Part shown: piece by piece, positions 16,879-25,029 of the stretch
Layout of the letters: each line of letters starts with the position of its first letter
Position numbering within the stretch: the first letter of the stretch is position 1
Assembly: GCA_017458065.1 (NCBI GenBank)
Contig: JAFTGD010000018.1
Coordinates: 22,950 to 86,949 of the forward strand
Reading direction: 5' to 3'
Length of the DNA stretch: 64,000 nt
Source: Oscillospiraceae bacterium
Lineage (GTDB): Bacteria; Bacillota; Clostridia; Oscillospirales; Oscillospiraceae
Translations under genes and position numbers: made by a program
The notes under the pieces: model-generated
Databases searched by the model: none
The model's input: only the letters and a program-made list of their open reading frames with translations
Told to the model about the DNA's origin: nothing

Positions 16879-18420
16879 ATGGCAATACCAACAACGATAA
16901 AAACACTTCTGTCCGGCACTGTGGTTGAGTGGGCACGGATCGAGTTTAAATCCACCTGGGATCCGGAGGCGTCTCTCAAAACGGTGACAGCCTTTGCAAA
17001 TGATCTGGATAACTGGGGCGGTGGCTATATTGTGATTGGCGTGGAGGAGGAAAATGGCAGGCCGAGGAAGCCATATATCGGTGTCTCTGAGGACAAGGTC
17101 GATAAGTGGCAGAAGGATATTTTTGCTAAGTGTAAGCTGATGCGCCCACAGTACACGCCGATCATTGGGGTGGATTACCTGGAGGATAAGACCTTTATCA
17201 TTATCTGGTGTCCAGGCGGCGATTCCAGACCGTATTCCTCTCCGAAAACAATGGCTAAGGATGACAAAGAACGAGGTTATTATATTCGCAAAGCTTCCAA
17301 TTCCGTATTGCCGAATGATGATGAACTGAAAGACCTCTTTAATCTGGCAAATCGCACACCATTTGATGACAGGCTCAATTATCGCGCTGAGTTGACGGAT
17401 TTGAATTATACGCTGATACGATCTTATCTGAAGGAGATCGGCAGTTCGCTATATGAGAGATCCGAGTCGATGTCATTCGAAGAGCTCTGTGCAGATATGA
17501 ATCTGATCAGTACACTACCAGAGTATGTGAAGCCAAAAAATGCGGCGCTCATGTTCTTTAATTCTGAGCCGGAGCGATTCTTCCCGTATGCGCAGATTGA
17601 TGTGGTTCAGTTTCCTGAAGGCGATGCAGGTGACAAGATCATAGAGCAGACATTTAAGGGGCCACTGCATGAACAGCTCCGAGCGGCACTGCGTTATATT
17701 CGGAACACGGTGATTACGGAGCAGGTTATCAAGGTACCGGACCAGGCAGAAGCAGAACGTTTTTTCAACTACCCATATGACGCGATTGAAGAGGCGCTTT
17801 CCAACGCGGTTTACCACAAGGGATATGATGAACGGGAACCAATAGAAGTCCGTGTGGAAAAGGACATGATTGAGATCATCAGTCATCCCGGGCCGGACCG
17901 CTCTGTGACACTAGATGGGCTGAGGCAATTTAAGGTTCGCAGCCGCAGATATCGCAATCGCAGAATCGGAGAATTTCTAAAGGAATTGCACCTGACTGAG
18001 GGACGAAACACCGGATTTAAGAAAATTCTGGATGCGCTTCAGAAAAACGGCTCTCCACTGCCGGAATTTGAGACAGATGAAGCACATGATTACTTCATTA
18101 CAAGATTGTTTGTGCGAGAAGGATTTAATGATTATAGGGATGGACATGAAAATGTCGTAGAGAATGTCGTAGAGAATGTCGTAGAGAGATTGTCAGAAAC
18201 CGCGAATATATATTTAAATTCCTGCTCAAAGAAAAAAAGAGAAACTGCTCAAAAAATATTGGCAGCAATTATCGAGAACAGATTTATTACAATAACAGAA
18301 ATGGCATCTGCAGCGAACACAACGGATCGAACAGTACAACGTTATTTAAAAGAATTTCAGGAGGCGGGTGCTCTTCGACGTGAAGGAAGCGATACCAGCG
18401 GTGAATGGGTATTAATGTAA
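16879..18420 (+). CDS. Schlafen-type AlbA_2 / ATP-binding regulator with C-terminal HTH
   Basis: A 513-residue protein. The N-terminal domain (RIEFKSTW...GGGYIVIGVEE) is the AlbA_2/Schlafen putative nucleic-acid-binding domain. The middle (~260-400) is a GHKL-like ATPase segment with EEALSNAVYHK and GRNTGFKKI. The C-terminus (~450-513) reads as a winged helix (ITEMASAANTTDRTVQRYL). A linker of three NVVE repeats lies at ~425-436. Such proteins are thought to be regulators and are frequent in defence islands; target unknown. GAGG precedes the ATG. It sits directly downstream of the RHH/methyltransferase remnant. Confidence 0.82.
   Translation: MAIPTTIKTLLSGTVVEWARIEFKSTWDPEASLKTVTAFANDLDNWGGGYIVIGVEEENGRPRKPYIGVSEDKVDKWQKDIFAKCKLMRPQYTPIIGVDYLEDKTFIIIWCPGGDSRPYSSPKTMAKDDKERGYYIRKASNSVLPNDDELKDLFNLANRTPFDDRLNYRAELTDLNYTLIRSYLKEIGSSLYERSESMSFEELCADMNLISTLPEYVKPKNAALMFFNSEPERFFPYAQIDVVQFPEGDAGDKIIEQTFKGPLHEQLRAALRYIRNTVITEQVIKVPDQAEAERFFNYPYDAIEEALSNAVYHKGYDEREPIEVRVEKDMIEIISHPGPDRSVTLDGLRQFKVRSRRYRNRRIGEFLKELHLTEGRNTGFKKILDALQKNGSPLPEFETDEAHDYFITRLFVREGFNDYRDGHENVVENVVENVVERLSETANIYLNSCSKKKRETAQKILAAIIENRFITITEMASAANTTDRTVQRYLKEFQEAGALRREGSDTSGEWVLM
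18151..18186 (+). repeat. Three tandem 12-bp repeats inside the AlbA/ATPase gene
   Basis: AATGTCGTAGAG occurs three times in a row and encodes NVVE x3. Because 12 bp is a multiple of three, copy-number change would alter linker length but keep the frame. Confidence 0.9.
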
Positions 18421-18449
18421 CTCGACCGGATCGTGATGGACAAGCCGAG

Positions 18450-18590
18450 ATGAAATACGAGTGCAAGATCACTGTGATTGATAAGAAATGCTTTGTGGAT
18501 TTCCCAGAGCAGTACTTGGCTGATCCGAAGTCCGGCCCATGTCCTTTCTTCCATGTGGGAGATGAATTAATCCTCAAATGGGCGCCGTAG
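18450..18590 (+). pseudogene. TIGR04076-family protein, truncated
   Basis: A 46-residue frame with KCFVDFPEQYLADPKSGPCP and HVGDE resembles the N-terminal half of TIGR04076 proteins (usually ~90-110 residues, function unknown). It stops after LILKWAP and the conserved C-terminal half is missing. No good ribosome binding site precedes the ATG. Confidence 0.6.
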
Positions 18591-18642
18591 CAGGGAGACT
18601 TCTACCATAGAGAATGCCTATACGGATTGAGGAGGAATCACA

Positions 18643-18753
18643 ATGCAGTTTTTTGTGAACGCCTATGACGGTTCAGGGCGGTCCGAGAAGATTTATGTTG
18701 GCAGACCGTGCTGCATGGCTGGTATTTTCAGAGTATCTGGCGGAGGAAAGTGA
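18643..18753 (+). CDS. Short hypothetical ORF with good ribosome binding site
   Basis: A 36-residue frame beginning MQFFVNAYDGSGRSEK, preceded by GGAGGAATCACA. It ends 2 bp before the next ATG, and the next gene's ribosome binding site lies within its last codons. I do not recognise it. The context of broken genes makes a truncated fragment likely. Confidence 0.4.
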   Translation: MQFFVNAYDGSGRSEKIYVGRPCCMAGIFRVSGGGK

Positions 18754-18755
18754 AA

Positions 18756-19016
18756 ATGAGTAATCAGTATAACCGAGAGGTTGAACTGGATGTCCTTGCA
18801 GAAAGAGCCGGAGGCTATGTCGTGTGCCCGGATGATGAGGATATCCGTTTTATGAATCTGTTTTTTGAGACCTGCAGACGGTTTGGCATCGAATATACGA
18901 GCGCGACGAAGAAGGAAAAGTGCTTTGTCGACGAAGTTACCAGACTTACTTGGGCAAGAATGCTTGAGCGTGAAAGTGGAGTCGAACAGGATGTTCCACT
19001 TGCTTTTTCTGCGTAA
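18756..19016 (+). CDS. Hypothetical 86-residue protein
   Basis: An acidic soluble protein beginning MSNQYNREVELDVLAERAGG, with GGAGG 9 bases before the ATG. There are no membrane segments and no recognised domain. It lies between fragments of other genes and ends ~50 bp before the first of two 45-bp repeats that flank the Rpn remnant. A real start signal supports translation, but function is unknown. Confidence 0.5.
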   Translation: MSNQYNREVELDVLAERAGGYVVCPDDEDIRFMNLFFETCRRFGIEYTSATKKEKCFVDEVTRLTWARMLERESGVEQDVPLAFSA

Positions 19017-19066
19017 TGACGGTGCAGCATTGGTTTTGAATCCGGCGACCGACAGCCGCGGCTAGT

Positions 19067-19111
19067 GCAATCCTGACCATCCGCAGGAAGAAACAACACG
19101 CATAACGCAAG
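19067..19111 (+). repeat. 45-bp direct repeat, left copy (surface-protein tail)
   Basis: It matches 19584-19628 at 41 of 45 bases. In frame it encodes AILTIRRKKQHA-stop, the charged end of a cell-wall-anchored protein. Confidence 0.75.
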
Positions 19112-19561
19112 CTGTATCTCTCGGACGCGTTTCCGCAAGAGCGCCGAGAGGAAGCCGATATTCAGGTTCGTGTCAGAATGTTGAACATCAACAGTGGTCG
19201 CAATGCTGCAATGATGGCGACATGCAAACCGCTGGAGGAATATGCATGGATTGTGGAAGAGATTCGAAAACGGGAAGACGTCATGGGCTTGGACGTAGCC
19301 ATCGACTCGTCCATTGATGAAATGCCGGAAGATTTTGAAATCAAATCATACCTGGAAGCGCATAAGGCGGAGGTGAAAGCGATGCTGCTCACAGAATACA
19401 ATGAAGCAAAAACAATGGAGCTCTTTCGTGAAGAAGGCCGTGCGGAAGGCCGTGCGGAAGGCCGCGCGGAAGGCCGTAATGAAGGTCGACAGGAAGTTTA
19501 TGAACGTATGATTGCGTCGAATATCCCGGAGGCACAGGCGCGGGCATTGGCCTTTGGCTGA
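19106..19561 (+). pseudogene. Rpn-family nuclease/transposase-like protein, C-terminal fragment
   Basis: The frame RKLYLSDAFPQERREEADIQVRVRM leads into LNINSGRN...LEEYAWIVEEIRK, the C-terminal half of Rpn (PD-(D/E)XK recombination-promoting nuclease) proteins, ending in the AEGRAEGRAEGR repeat usual for the family. The N-terminal catalytic PD...ExK region is absent, replaced by a surface-protein tail fragment. A protein starting at 19178 (127 residues) could be made but would lack the nuclease core. Confidence 0.7.
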
Positions 19562-19583
19562 TGTAACTGGCGGTCCCGGTACC

Positions 19584-19628
19584 GCGATCCTGACCCTTCG
19601 CAGGAAGAAACAACACGCATAACACAAG
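19584..19628 (+). repeat. 45-bp direct repeat, right copy (deleted LPxTG tail)
   Basis: Together with the bases just before it this reads VTGGPGTAILTLRRKKQHA-stop. That is an LPxTG-type tail in which most of the hydrophobic helix has been lost. Confidence 0.7.
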
Positions 19629-19631
19629 AAG

Positions 19632-19659
19632 AAAAGCTGATCGGCGACGGTCAGCTTTT
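19632..19659 (+). terminator. Hairpin terminator after the tail fragment
   Basis: AAAAGCTGATC-GGCGAC-GGTCAGCTTTT, A-rich before and T-rich after, so it may act in both directions. Confidence 0.65.
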
Positions 19660-19671
19660 CTGCAAATCGGG

Positions 19672-19700
19672 TTGAATTGTTCGAAGACGTTGAGTATAAT
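19672..19700 (+). promoter_or_regulatory. Promoter upstream of the DUF4160 remnant and DUF2442 gene
   Basis: TTGAAT (19672-19677), 17 bp, TATAAT (19695-19700). Confidence 0.65.
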
Positions 19701-19749
19701 AAGATTATTAAATGGCGTGGGGAAACAATATCGCATTTTAACAGGGTGA

Positions 19750-19836
19750 ATGGCACTTCACGAAGACGAGCTGTACGCGGCGTGGAACAATGCTGCCAGG
19801 CAGCTTCCGTTTGAGAGAATCAGCCCGCTTTCGTGA
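19750..19836 (+). pseudogene. DUF4160-like C-terminal fragment
   Basis: The 28-residue frame (ALHEDELYAAWNNAARQ... ending FERISPL) resembles the C-terminus of DUF4160 proteins, which are often encoded just before DUF2442 proteins. The N-terminal ~60 residues are missing. The assignment is from family memory and short. Confidence 0.5.
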
Positions 19837-19847
19837 GGAGGAGAATC

Positions 19848-20138
19848 ATGTATTATTACAATGGGTTCGTATGCGGCGGCGAGCCGGAGGAAGCAATCAA
19901 AGTAATAAAAGTAAAACCATTGCAGGATCAAATCATGCTTCTTACGTTCAATAACGGAGAAACAAGACTCTTTGATGCAACTGCACTGACCGGACCGGTT
20001 TTTTCAGCCTTACAGGACGATCAGGTTTTCATGTCTCCTGTTCTTGATCATGGCGTTGTGACATGGAAAGAAGGAGAGATTGACTGCGCTCCGGAGTTTA
20101 TGTACAAAAACAGTTTTGATTATGCACAGGTAGTTTAA
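19848..20138 (+). CDS. DUF2442-like small protein
   Basis: A 96-residue protein. The VIKVKPLQDQIMLLTFNNGETRLFDAT segment is the hallmark of DUF2442, a small family usually paired with DUF4160 and sometimes proposed as a toxin-antitoxin-like pair; no activity is proven. I chose the ATG at 19848 because AGGAGGAGAATC precedes it directly; an in-frame ATG at 19833 overlaps that site. The partner DUF4160 gene just upstream is truncated, so this may be an orphan. Confidence 0.7.
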   Translation: MYYYNGFVCGGEPEEAIKVIKVKPLQDQIMLLTFNNGETRLFDATALTGPVFSALQDDQVFMSPVLDHGVVTWKEGEIDCAPEFMYKNSFDYAQVV

Positions 20139-20174
20139 CAATTGGTTTCTCAGACAGAAGTGAGGGTATAAACT

Positions 20175-20720
20175 ATGATGACAGAGATCAGGGAACAGGT
20201 GGAACAGGCGGTCAGAGAACTGCTCGCGGCGGCGAAGCTGCGGCCGGGCGACCTGCTGGTGATCGGCTGCTCTTCCAGCGAGATCGTGGGCGAGCGGATC
20301 GGCAAAGGCTCCAGCATGGAAGCGGCGGAAGCCGTCTGGGAAGGGATTGCGCCGATCCTTGCGGAGCAGGGGATCCTGCTGGCGGCACAGTGCTGCGAGC
20401 ACCTGAACCGGGCGCTCATTGTCGAGCGCGCGACGGCGGAGAAGTTTGGCTATGAGCCGGTGAATGTGCGGCCCTGGGCCCATGCGGGTGGCTCCTTTGC
20501 CACGACGGTCTGGGAGCATATGCAGGACCCGGTGGCGGTGGAGCACATCCGCGCCCACGCGGGGATGGACATCGGGGACACGCTGATCGGGATGCATCTG
20601 AGGGATGTGGCGGTCCCGGTGCGGCTGGAGGTCAAGCGGATCGGCCAGGCCAACCTCGTCTGCGCCAGGACCCGGCCGAAGTTCATCGGCGGCGAGCGGG
20701 CCCGGTATGTTGACCCGTGA
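20175..20720 (+). CDS. UPF0340/YwlG-like protein (TIGR01440)
   Basis: A 181-residue soluble protein similar to B. subtilis YwlG along its whole length: GDLLVIGCSSSEIVGERIGKGSS near the start, CCEHLNRALIVE in the middle, WAHAGGSFATTVW, and DTLIGMHLRDVAVPVR near the end. The biochemical role is not established. Base composition rises sharply to GC-rich here compared with the preceding 10 kb, marking the return to core chromosome. A two-way terminator separates it from glgD. Confidence 0.88.
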   Translation: MMTEIREQVEQAVRELLAAAKLRPGDLLVIGCSSSEIVGERIGKGSSMEAAEAVWEGIAPILAEQGILLAAQCCEHLNRALIVERATAEKFGYEPVNVRPWAHAGGSFATTVWEHMQDPVAVEHIRAHAGMDIGDTLIGMHLRDVAVPVRLEVKRIGQANLVCARTRPKFIGGERARYVDP

Positions 20721-20742
20721 GCGTCAGATAAAAACAAAAAAG

Positions 20743-20785
20743 CAGAAAAGCTGACCGGAAGAAGGTTGGCTTTTCTGTTTTTTTG
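20743..20785. terminator. Bidirectional terminator between ywlG-like gene and glgD
   Basis: A 14-bp stem CAGAAAAGCTGACC/GGTTGGCTTTTCTG with loop GGAAGAA, A-rich before and eight T after. It serves both converging transcripts. Confidence 0.8.
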
Positions 20786-20857
20786 CTGTTTTGGATGAAG
20801 CCGGGCGATGCTTTCAGAAAGGATCGCCGTGATGCGGCTTCGCGCTTTGGGGAAAAA

Positions 20858-21970
20858 TCAGATGTTGGTGTTCTTCGGCACGACGGTCGGGAGCTTTGCG
20901 CTGCCGGTGAGGACCGTGCGGTCGGAGAAGCTGGCATACTTGTCGGCGACGATGTAGCTGAGTTCGGCATTCTCGCCGACGGTGACGCCGCGCATGACAA
21001 TGCAGTTTTTCAGCTTGGTGTTGGCGCCGATGCGGCAGCCGGAGAAGACGATGCAGTTTTCAATCTCGCCGTCGATGATGCAGTTGTCGGCGACGAGACT
21101 GTTCTTGCAGACCGCCTGCTCGCTGAAGTAGGTGCTGACTTCCTCGTGGGTCTTGGTGCGGACCGGACGGTCGGCGGGGAAGATCTGGTGCCGCTTGTCC
21201 GAGCAGAGCATATCCATGCTGGCGTTATAATACTGCTCGACATTTCTCACGGCGCAGACATAGCCCTCGTGTTTGTAGACGTCCATTTTACCGCCGTCCC
21301 CCAGGAAGCCGATGATGGCCTGGCGGTGGAAAGCGTAGTGGTTGCGGGAAGCGGCCTCGTCCATCAGGCGGAGGAGCGCGGACTTCTCGATGATATAACC
21401 CTCGAGACTCTTGAGCCCCTTGACGGCGTCGCCGCGGTCCAGGTGGATGCCGGAGACGTATCCGTCCTCACCCAGCAGGTACTGGTGATTGAGGCCCACG
21501 GTGGGACCCTCGGCGCAGATGGCCGTGATCTCGGCATCGCCGGATTCATGCTGGGCGATGGCAGCGGCGAGGTCAATGTTGGCGATGAGGTTGCCCAGCA
21601 TCAGGACGATATGGTCCTGAGGAATATCCCGGATATAGTCTGCCACGGCGTTCAGCGCTTCGACGGTGCCGCCGTAGTTGCCGGTGTGGGCATGGGGCAG
21701 GCCGAAAGGCGGCAGCATCCGCAGACCGCCGGATCGGCGGCTCATATCCCAGTCCTTGCCGCTGCCGATGTGGTCCAGCAGGGACTGATAGTCACGGGCC
21801 ATCACAACGCCGACGTCTGTGATCCCGGCGTTTTTCATGGAGGAGAGGGCAAAGTCGATCAGGCGGTAGCGGCCGCAGAAGGGGAGAGAGGCGACGGTGC
21901 GCTCTCTGACGAGGTCGCCGAGTTCGGGCGCGTCTTTGTACGCGAAAATAATACCATGATACTTGCTCAT
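20858..21970 (-). CDS. glgD: Glycogen biosynthesis protein GlgD (ADP-glucose pyrophosphorylase-like subunit)
   Basis: A 370-residue protein of the nucleotidyltransferase plus left-handed β-helix family. The N-terminus lacks the GGxGxRL signature of the catalytic subunit (it reads GIIFAYKDAPELGDLV), as expected for GlgD, which forms a heteromer with GlgC and tunes its activity. LPFCGRYRLIDFALSSMKNAG and the later hexapeptide repeats (NCIIDGEIENCIVFSG) are clear. It starts 3 bp after the glgC stop, so translation is coupled. Confidence 0.93.
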   Translation of the reverse strand: MSKYHGIIFAYKDAPELGDLVRERTVASLPFCGRYRLIDFALSSMKNAGITDVGVVMARDYQSLLDHIGSGKDWDMSRRSGGLRMLPPFGLPHAHTGNYGGTVEALNAVADYIRDIPQDHIVLMLGNLIANIDLAAAIAQHESGDAEITAICAEGPTVGLNHQYLLGEDGYVSGIHLDRGDAVKGLKSLEGYIIEKSALLRLMDEAASRNHYAFHRQAIIGFLGDGGKMDVYKHEGYVCAVRNVEQYYNASMDMLCSDKRHQIFPADRPVRTKTHEEVSTYFSEQAVCKNSLVADNCIIDGEIENCIVFSGCRIGANTKLKNCIVMRGVTVGENAELSYIVADKYASFSDRTVLTGSAKLPTVVPKNTNI

Positions 21971-21973
21971 GAC

Positions 21974-23167
21974 TTATGCCTCCTCTCCGGAATAGATCAT
22001 CGCAGCGGCAGGGATCACCTGGCCGGGGGCGACCGTGACATTCGGACCGCAGGTGGCGACGCCCCAGCCCTCCGTGCCGTCGGGCGCGGTGCCGACCCTG
22101 GCGCCGGCTTCGATGACGCAGTTTTCACCGATGATGGCATATTCCACCGTGGCGCCTGCCTTGATCACGGCGCCCGGCATCACAACACTGTAGACGACTT
22201 TCGCGCCGCGCTCGACTGTGACAGACGGGGAGAGAACGGAGTTTTCCACATGGCCGTCGATCTCACAGCCCTCGGTGACGATGGAGTGGATGACGCGGGC
22301 GTTCTCGCCGGTGTAGGTCGGCGGGCAGACCGGGCTGCGTGAGCTGATCGGCCAATCGGGGTCATAGAGGTTGATAAGCGTGGTGGAGAGCATGTCCATG
22401 TTGGCATCCCAGAGGCTGGTGATGGTACCGACATCGCGCCAGTAGCCCTGGAAGTGATAGGGCCACAGTTTTTCACCGGCGGCCAGCATGGCGGGGATGA
22501 TGTTCTTGCCGAAGTCCTTGCTGGAGTTGGGGTTGTTCTCGTCCGCAATCAGGTACGAGCGGAGCTTGGGCCAGTTGAACATGTACACGCCCATGGAGGC
22601 CAGGGTGCTCTTCGGGTGTTTGGGCTTTTCTTCAAACTCGTTGATGTAGCCGTCGTCGCCGAGGTTCATGATGCCGAAACGGGTGGCCTCCTCCAGAGAC
22701 ACCTGCAGCACCGAGATGGTGCAGGCGGCGTCGTGGGCCAGATGCTCGCGCAGCATGTCGGCGTAGTCCATCTTGTAGATGTGGTCGCCCGAGAGAATCA
22801 GGACGTTTTCCGGGTTGTAGGACTCGATGAACGCCATGTTCTGGTAGATGGCGTTGGCGGTCCCGGAGAACCAGGAGCCCTTCTCCCCCGCGCCCAGGTA
22901 GGGCGGAAGAATGTAGACACCGCCGTCGGAGACGTCGAGGTCCCAGGGCTGGCCGGTGCCGATGTAGCTGTTGAGCTGGAGCGGACGGTACTGCGTCAGA
23001 ACGCCGACCGTGTCGATGCCGGAGTTGGCGCAGTTGGAGAGAGGAAAGTCGATGATGCGATACTTTCCGCCGAAGGGGACGCTGGGTTTTGCCACATGTT
23101 GGGTCAGAGCATAGAGACGCGACCCCTGCCCGCCGGCGAGAAGCATCGCAATACAGCTCTTCTTCAT
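21974..23167 (-). CDS. glgC: Glucose-1-phosphate adenylyltransferase GlgC
   Basis: A 397-residue catalytic subunit that makes ADP-glucose from ATP and glucose-1-phosphate for glycogen synthesis. It shows the [11 protein letters not shown] nucleotide loop at the N-terminus, the [20 protein letters not shown] motif, [20 protein letters not shown] and a C-terminal β-helix with hexapeptide repeats. Length is normal. It lies in the minus-strand order prs-pth-glgC-glgD with a 53-bp gap after pth. No glycogen synthase or branching enzyme is in the window. Confidence 0.95.
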   Translation of the reverse strand: MKKSCIAMLLAGGQGSRLYALTQHVAKPSVPFGGKYRIIDFPLSNCANSGIDTVGVLTQYRPLQLNSYIGTGQPWDLDVSDGGVYILPPYLGAGEKGSWFSGTANAIYQNMAFIESYNPENVLILSGDHIYKMDYADMLREHLAHDAACTISVLQVSLEEATRFGIMNLGDDGYINEFEEKPKHPKSTLASMGVYMFNWPKLRSYLIADENNPNSSKDFGKNIIPAMLAAGEKLWPYHFQGYWRDVGTITSLWDANMDMLSTTLINLYDPDWPISSRSPVCPPTYTGENARVIHSIVTEGCEIDGHVENSVLSPSVTVERGAKVVYSVVMPGAVIKAGATVEYAIIGENCVIEAGARVGTAPDGTEGWGVATCGPNVTVAPGQVIPAAAMIYSGEEA

Positions 23168-23220
23168 ATGCAGCCTCCTTTATTATATTTTCTTATTTTA
23201 ACCGCATGAGATGCGATTGT

Positions 23221-23829
23221 TTACTCTTTGCGCGCGACCTTCTTCTGGCTGTAGAGATTCATGGCCTTTTCCGGGCCTCTGGTGATCAGGCACTCCACCG
23301 CGTCGGCAGCGCGGCCTGCGGCCTCCGCCATGTCCACGGCGTCCTGGTCGCGGAAGACCGAGAGCACCCAGTCCACCATCTCGTAGTCCGGGTGCGGCGG
23401 AGCGCCGACGCCCAGGCGGATCCGGGGGAACTCCTCCGTGCCGAGCACGGAGATGATGTTCTTCAGGCCGTTGTGCCCACCGGCGGAGCCTTTGGTGCGG
23501 ATGCGCAGCGCCCCGATGGGCAGCGAGATATCGTCCGAGACCACGAGAACATGGTCCGCCGGGATTTTGTAGAAGCGAGCGGCCTGTCCGACGGCCTCGC
23601 CGGAGAGATTCATATAAGTCTGGGGCTTCATCAGCAGAACCGTCTCGCCGCCGAGCGTGCAGGTGGCCGTCAGGGCCTGAAAGCGGGAGCGGTTGATGCT
23701 GAGGTCATGCTTCCTGGCGAAGGCGTCCGCCGTCATGAAGCCTGCGTTGTGGCGGGTCCCCTCGTAGCGCAGACCGGGGTTGCCGAGAAAGACGACCAGC
23801 CAGGAGACGGAACGGGAGGAAAACAGCAT
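23221..23829 (-). CDS. pth: Peptidyl-tRNA hydrolase
   Basis: A 202-residue Pth that releases tRNA from stalled peptidyl-tRNA. LGNPGLRYEGTRHNAGF (catalytic His in RHN), PQTYMNLSGEAV, VVSDDISLP and GSAGGHNGLKNI are present. The residue before LGNPG is Phe where Gly is usual (GLGNPG). It starts 17 bp after prs and the two are commonly adjacent in Bacillota. Assignment is firm. Confidence 0.94.
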   Translation of the reverse strand: MLFSSRSVSWLVVFLGNPGLRYEGTRHNAGFMTADAFARKHDLSINRSRFQALTATCTLGGETVLLMKPQTYMNLSGEAVGQAARFYKIPADHVLVVSDDISLPIGALRIRTKGSAGGHNGLKNIISVLGTEEFPRIRLGVGAPPHPDYEMVDWVLSVFRDQDAVDMAEAAGRAADAVECLITRGPEKAMNLYSQKKVARKE

Positions 23830-23846
23830 GGTCTTTGCCCGGCCGA

Positions 23847-24812
23847 TCAGTTGTCGAACATGTTGGCGATGGAGACTTCCTCATAGATGCGGCGGATTGC
23901 CTCGGCAAAGACCGGGGCGGAGGAAATATAGCTGATCTTGTCCAGCTCCGGCGCGTCCTTCGGGTAAGGGATGGTGTCCAGCAACAGGAGGTGCTCGATG
24001 CTGCTTTCCCGGATCCGATCGATGGCGGGGCCGGAGAGCACGCCGTGGGTCACACAGGCGTAGACTTCCTTTGCGCCTCCGATCTCCTTGATGGCCTTGG
24101 CCGCGCCGCAGAGGGAGCCGGCCGTGTCGACGATGTCGTCCAGGAGGATGCAGATCTTGCCCTCGACGTTGCCGATGATGTTCATGACCTCGGACTGGTT
24201 GGCGCGCTCGCGGCGCTTGTCGACGATGGCCATGTTGACGCCCAGCTTCATGGCGAAGGAACGGGCGCGGGCGGTGCTGCCCACATCGGGCGAGACCACC
24301 ATGACGTCCTCGTTGCCCTTGCCGAACATCTTCTGGAAGTGCTTGACAAAGAGATGAGAGCCGACCAGGTTGTCGACCGGGATATCGAAGAAGCCCTGGA
24401 TCTGCGCGGCGTGCAGGTCCATGGTGAGGACGCGGTCAGCGCCGGCAACGGTGATGAGGTTTGCGACGAGCTTGGCCGAGATGGGATCGCGGCTCTTGGC
24501 CTTGCGGTCCTGCCTGGCATAGCCGAAGTAGGGGATAACAGCGGTAACGCGCCCTGCGGAGGCGCGGCGCATGGCGTCAATCATGATCAGCAGCTCCATC
24601 AGACTGTCGTTGACGGGGTTGCAGGTGGGCTGAACAATAAAAACATCCTTGCCGCGGACAGGCTCGTAGACCGAGACGGAGCACTCGCCGTCGGCGAACT
24701 GAGAGATGCTGCAGTTGCCGGGGTTGATAAACAGAGAGGAACAGATATCCTTTGCGAGGGCGGGGTTCGAGTTGCCGGTGAAGACGGCGATCTCTTTACC
24801 GTGAGAAATCAT
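23847..24812 (-). CDS. prs: Ribose-phosphate pyrophosphokinase
   Basis: A 321-residue PRPP synthetase making PRPP from ribose-5-phosphate and ATP. FADGECSV, the PYFGYARQDRK loop, DLHAAQIQGFF and the PRPP-binding LLDDIVDTAGSL are all present. I start at MISHGKEIAVF (24812), which follows GGAGG on the minus strand; two upstream in-frame ATGs would add 6-12 residues. It is the first gene of prs-pth-glgC-glgD, divergent from prfB. PRPP would also feed the phosphoribosyltransferase at 38527. Confidence 0.94.
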   Translation of the reverse strand: MISHGKEIAVFTGNSNPALAKDICSSLFINPGNCSISQFADGECSVSVYEPVRGKDVFIVQPTCNPVNDSLMELLIMIDAMRRASAGRVTAVIPYFGYARQDRKAKSRDPISAKLVANLITVAGADRVLTMDLHAAQIQGFFDIPVDNLVGSHLFVKHFQKMFGKGNEDVMVVSPDVGSTARARSFAMKLGVNMAIVDKRRERANQSEVMNIIGNVEGKICILLDDIVDTAGSLCGAAKAIKEIGGAKEVYACVTHGVLSGPAIDRIRESSIEHLLLLDTIPYPKDAPELDKISYISSAPVFAEAIRRIYEEVSIANMFDN

Positions 24813-24953
24813 GCTGCGATTATCCTCCATCAATTTAAAATGCGTCACACTTCATCTGCGTTCATGCACATGGATTCTCTTACAAATAAACTATATCATA
24901 AATGGAAAAGAATTGGAAGTAAAAAACGTTTAAAAGACGCATGAAAAAAGCGA

Positions 24954-24982
24954 TTGCCAAACAGGAGTTTTTTGTATATAAT
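24954..24982 (+). promoter_or_regulatory. Promoter of prfB
   Basis: TTGCCA (24954-24959), 17 bp, TATAAT (24977-24982), ~48 bases before the prfB ATG. Confidence 0.65.
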
Positions 24983-25029
24983 CATAAAGTTATCGAACAC
25001 TATTGAAAAACAGGAAAGTGGTTGAATCT

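Noticed and set aside
18151-18186. CRISPR-like short repeats
   Set aside because: They are contiguous 12-bp units in a coding frame with no spacers; no CRISPR array was seen anywhere in the window.
20783-22342. 519-codon plus-strand ORF opposite glgD/glgC
   Set aside because: Low-complexity Val/Ala/Gly/Asp-rich shadow of two clear minus-strand genes; GC-rich antisense frames of this kind are common here.
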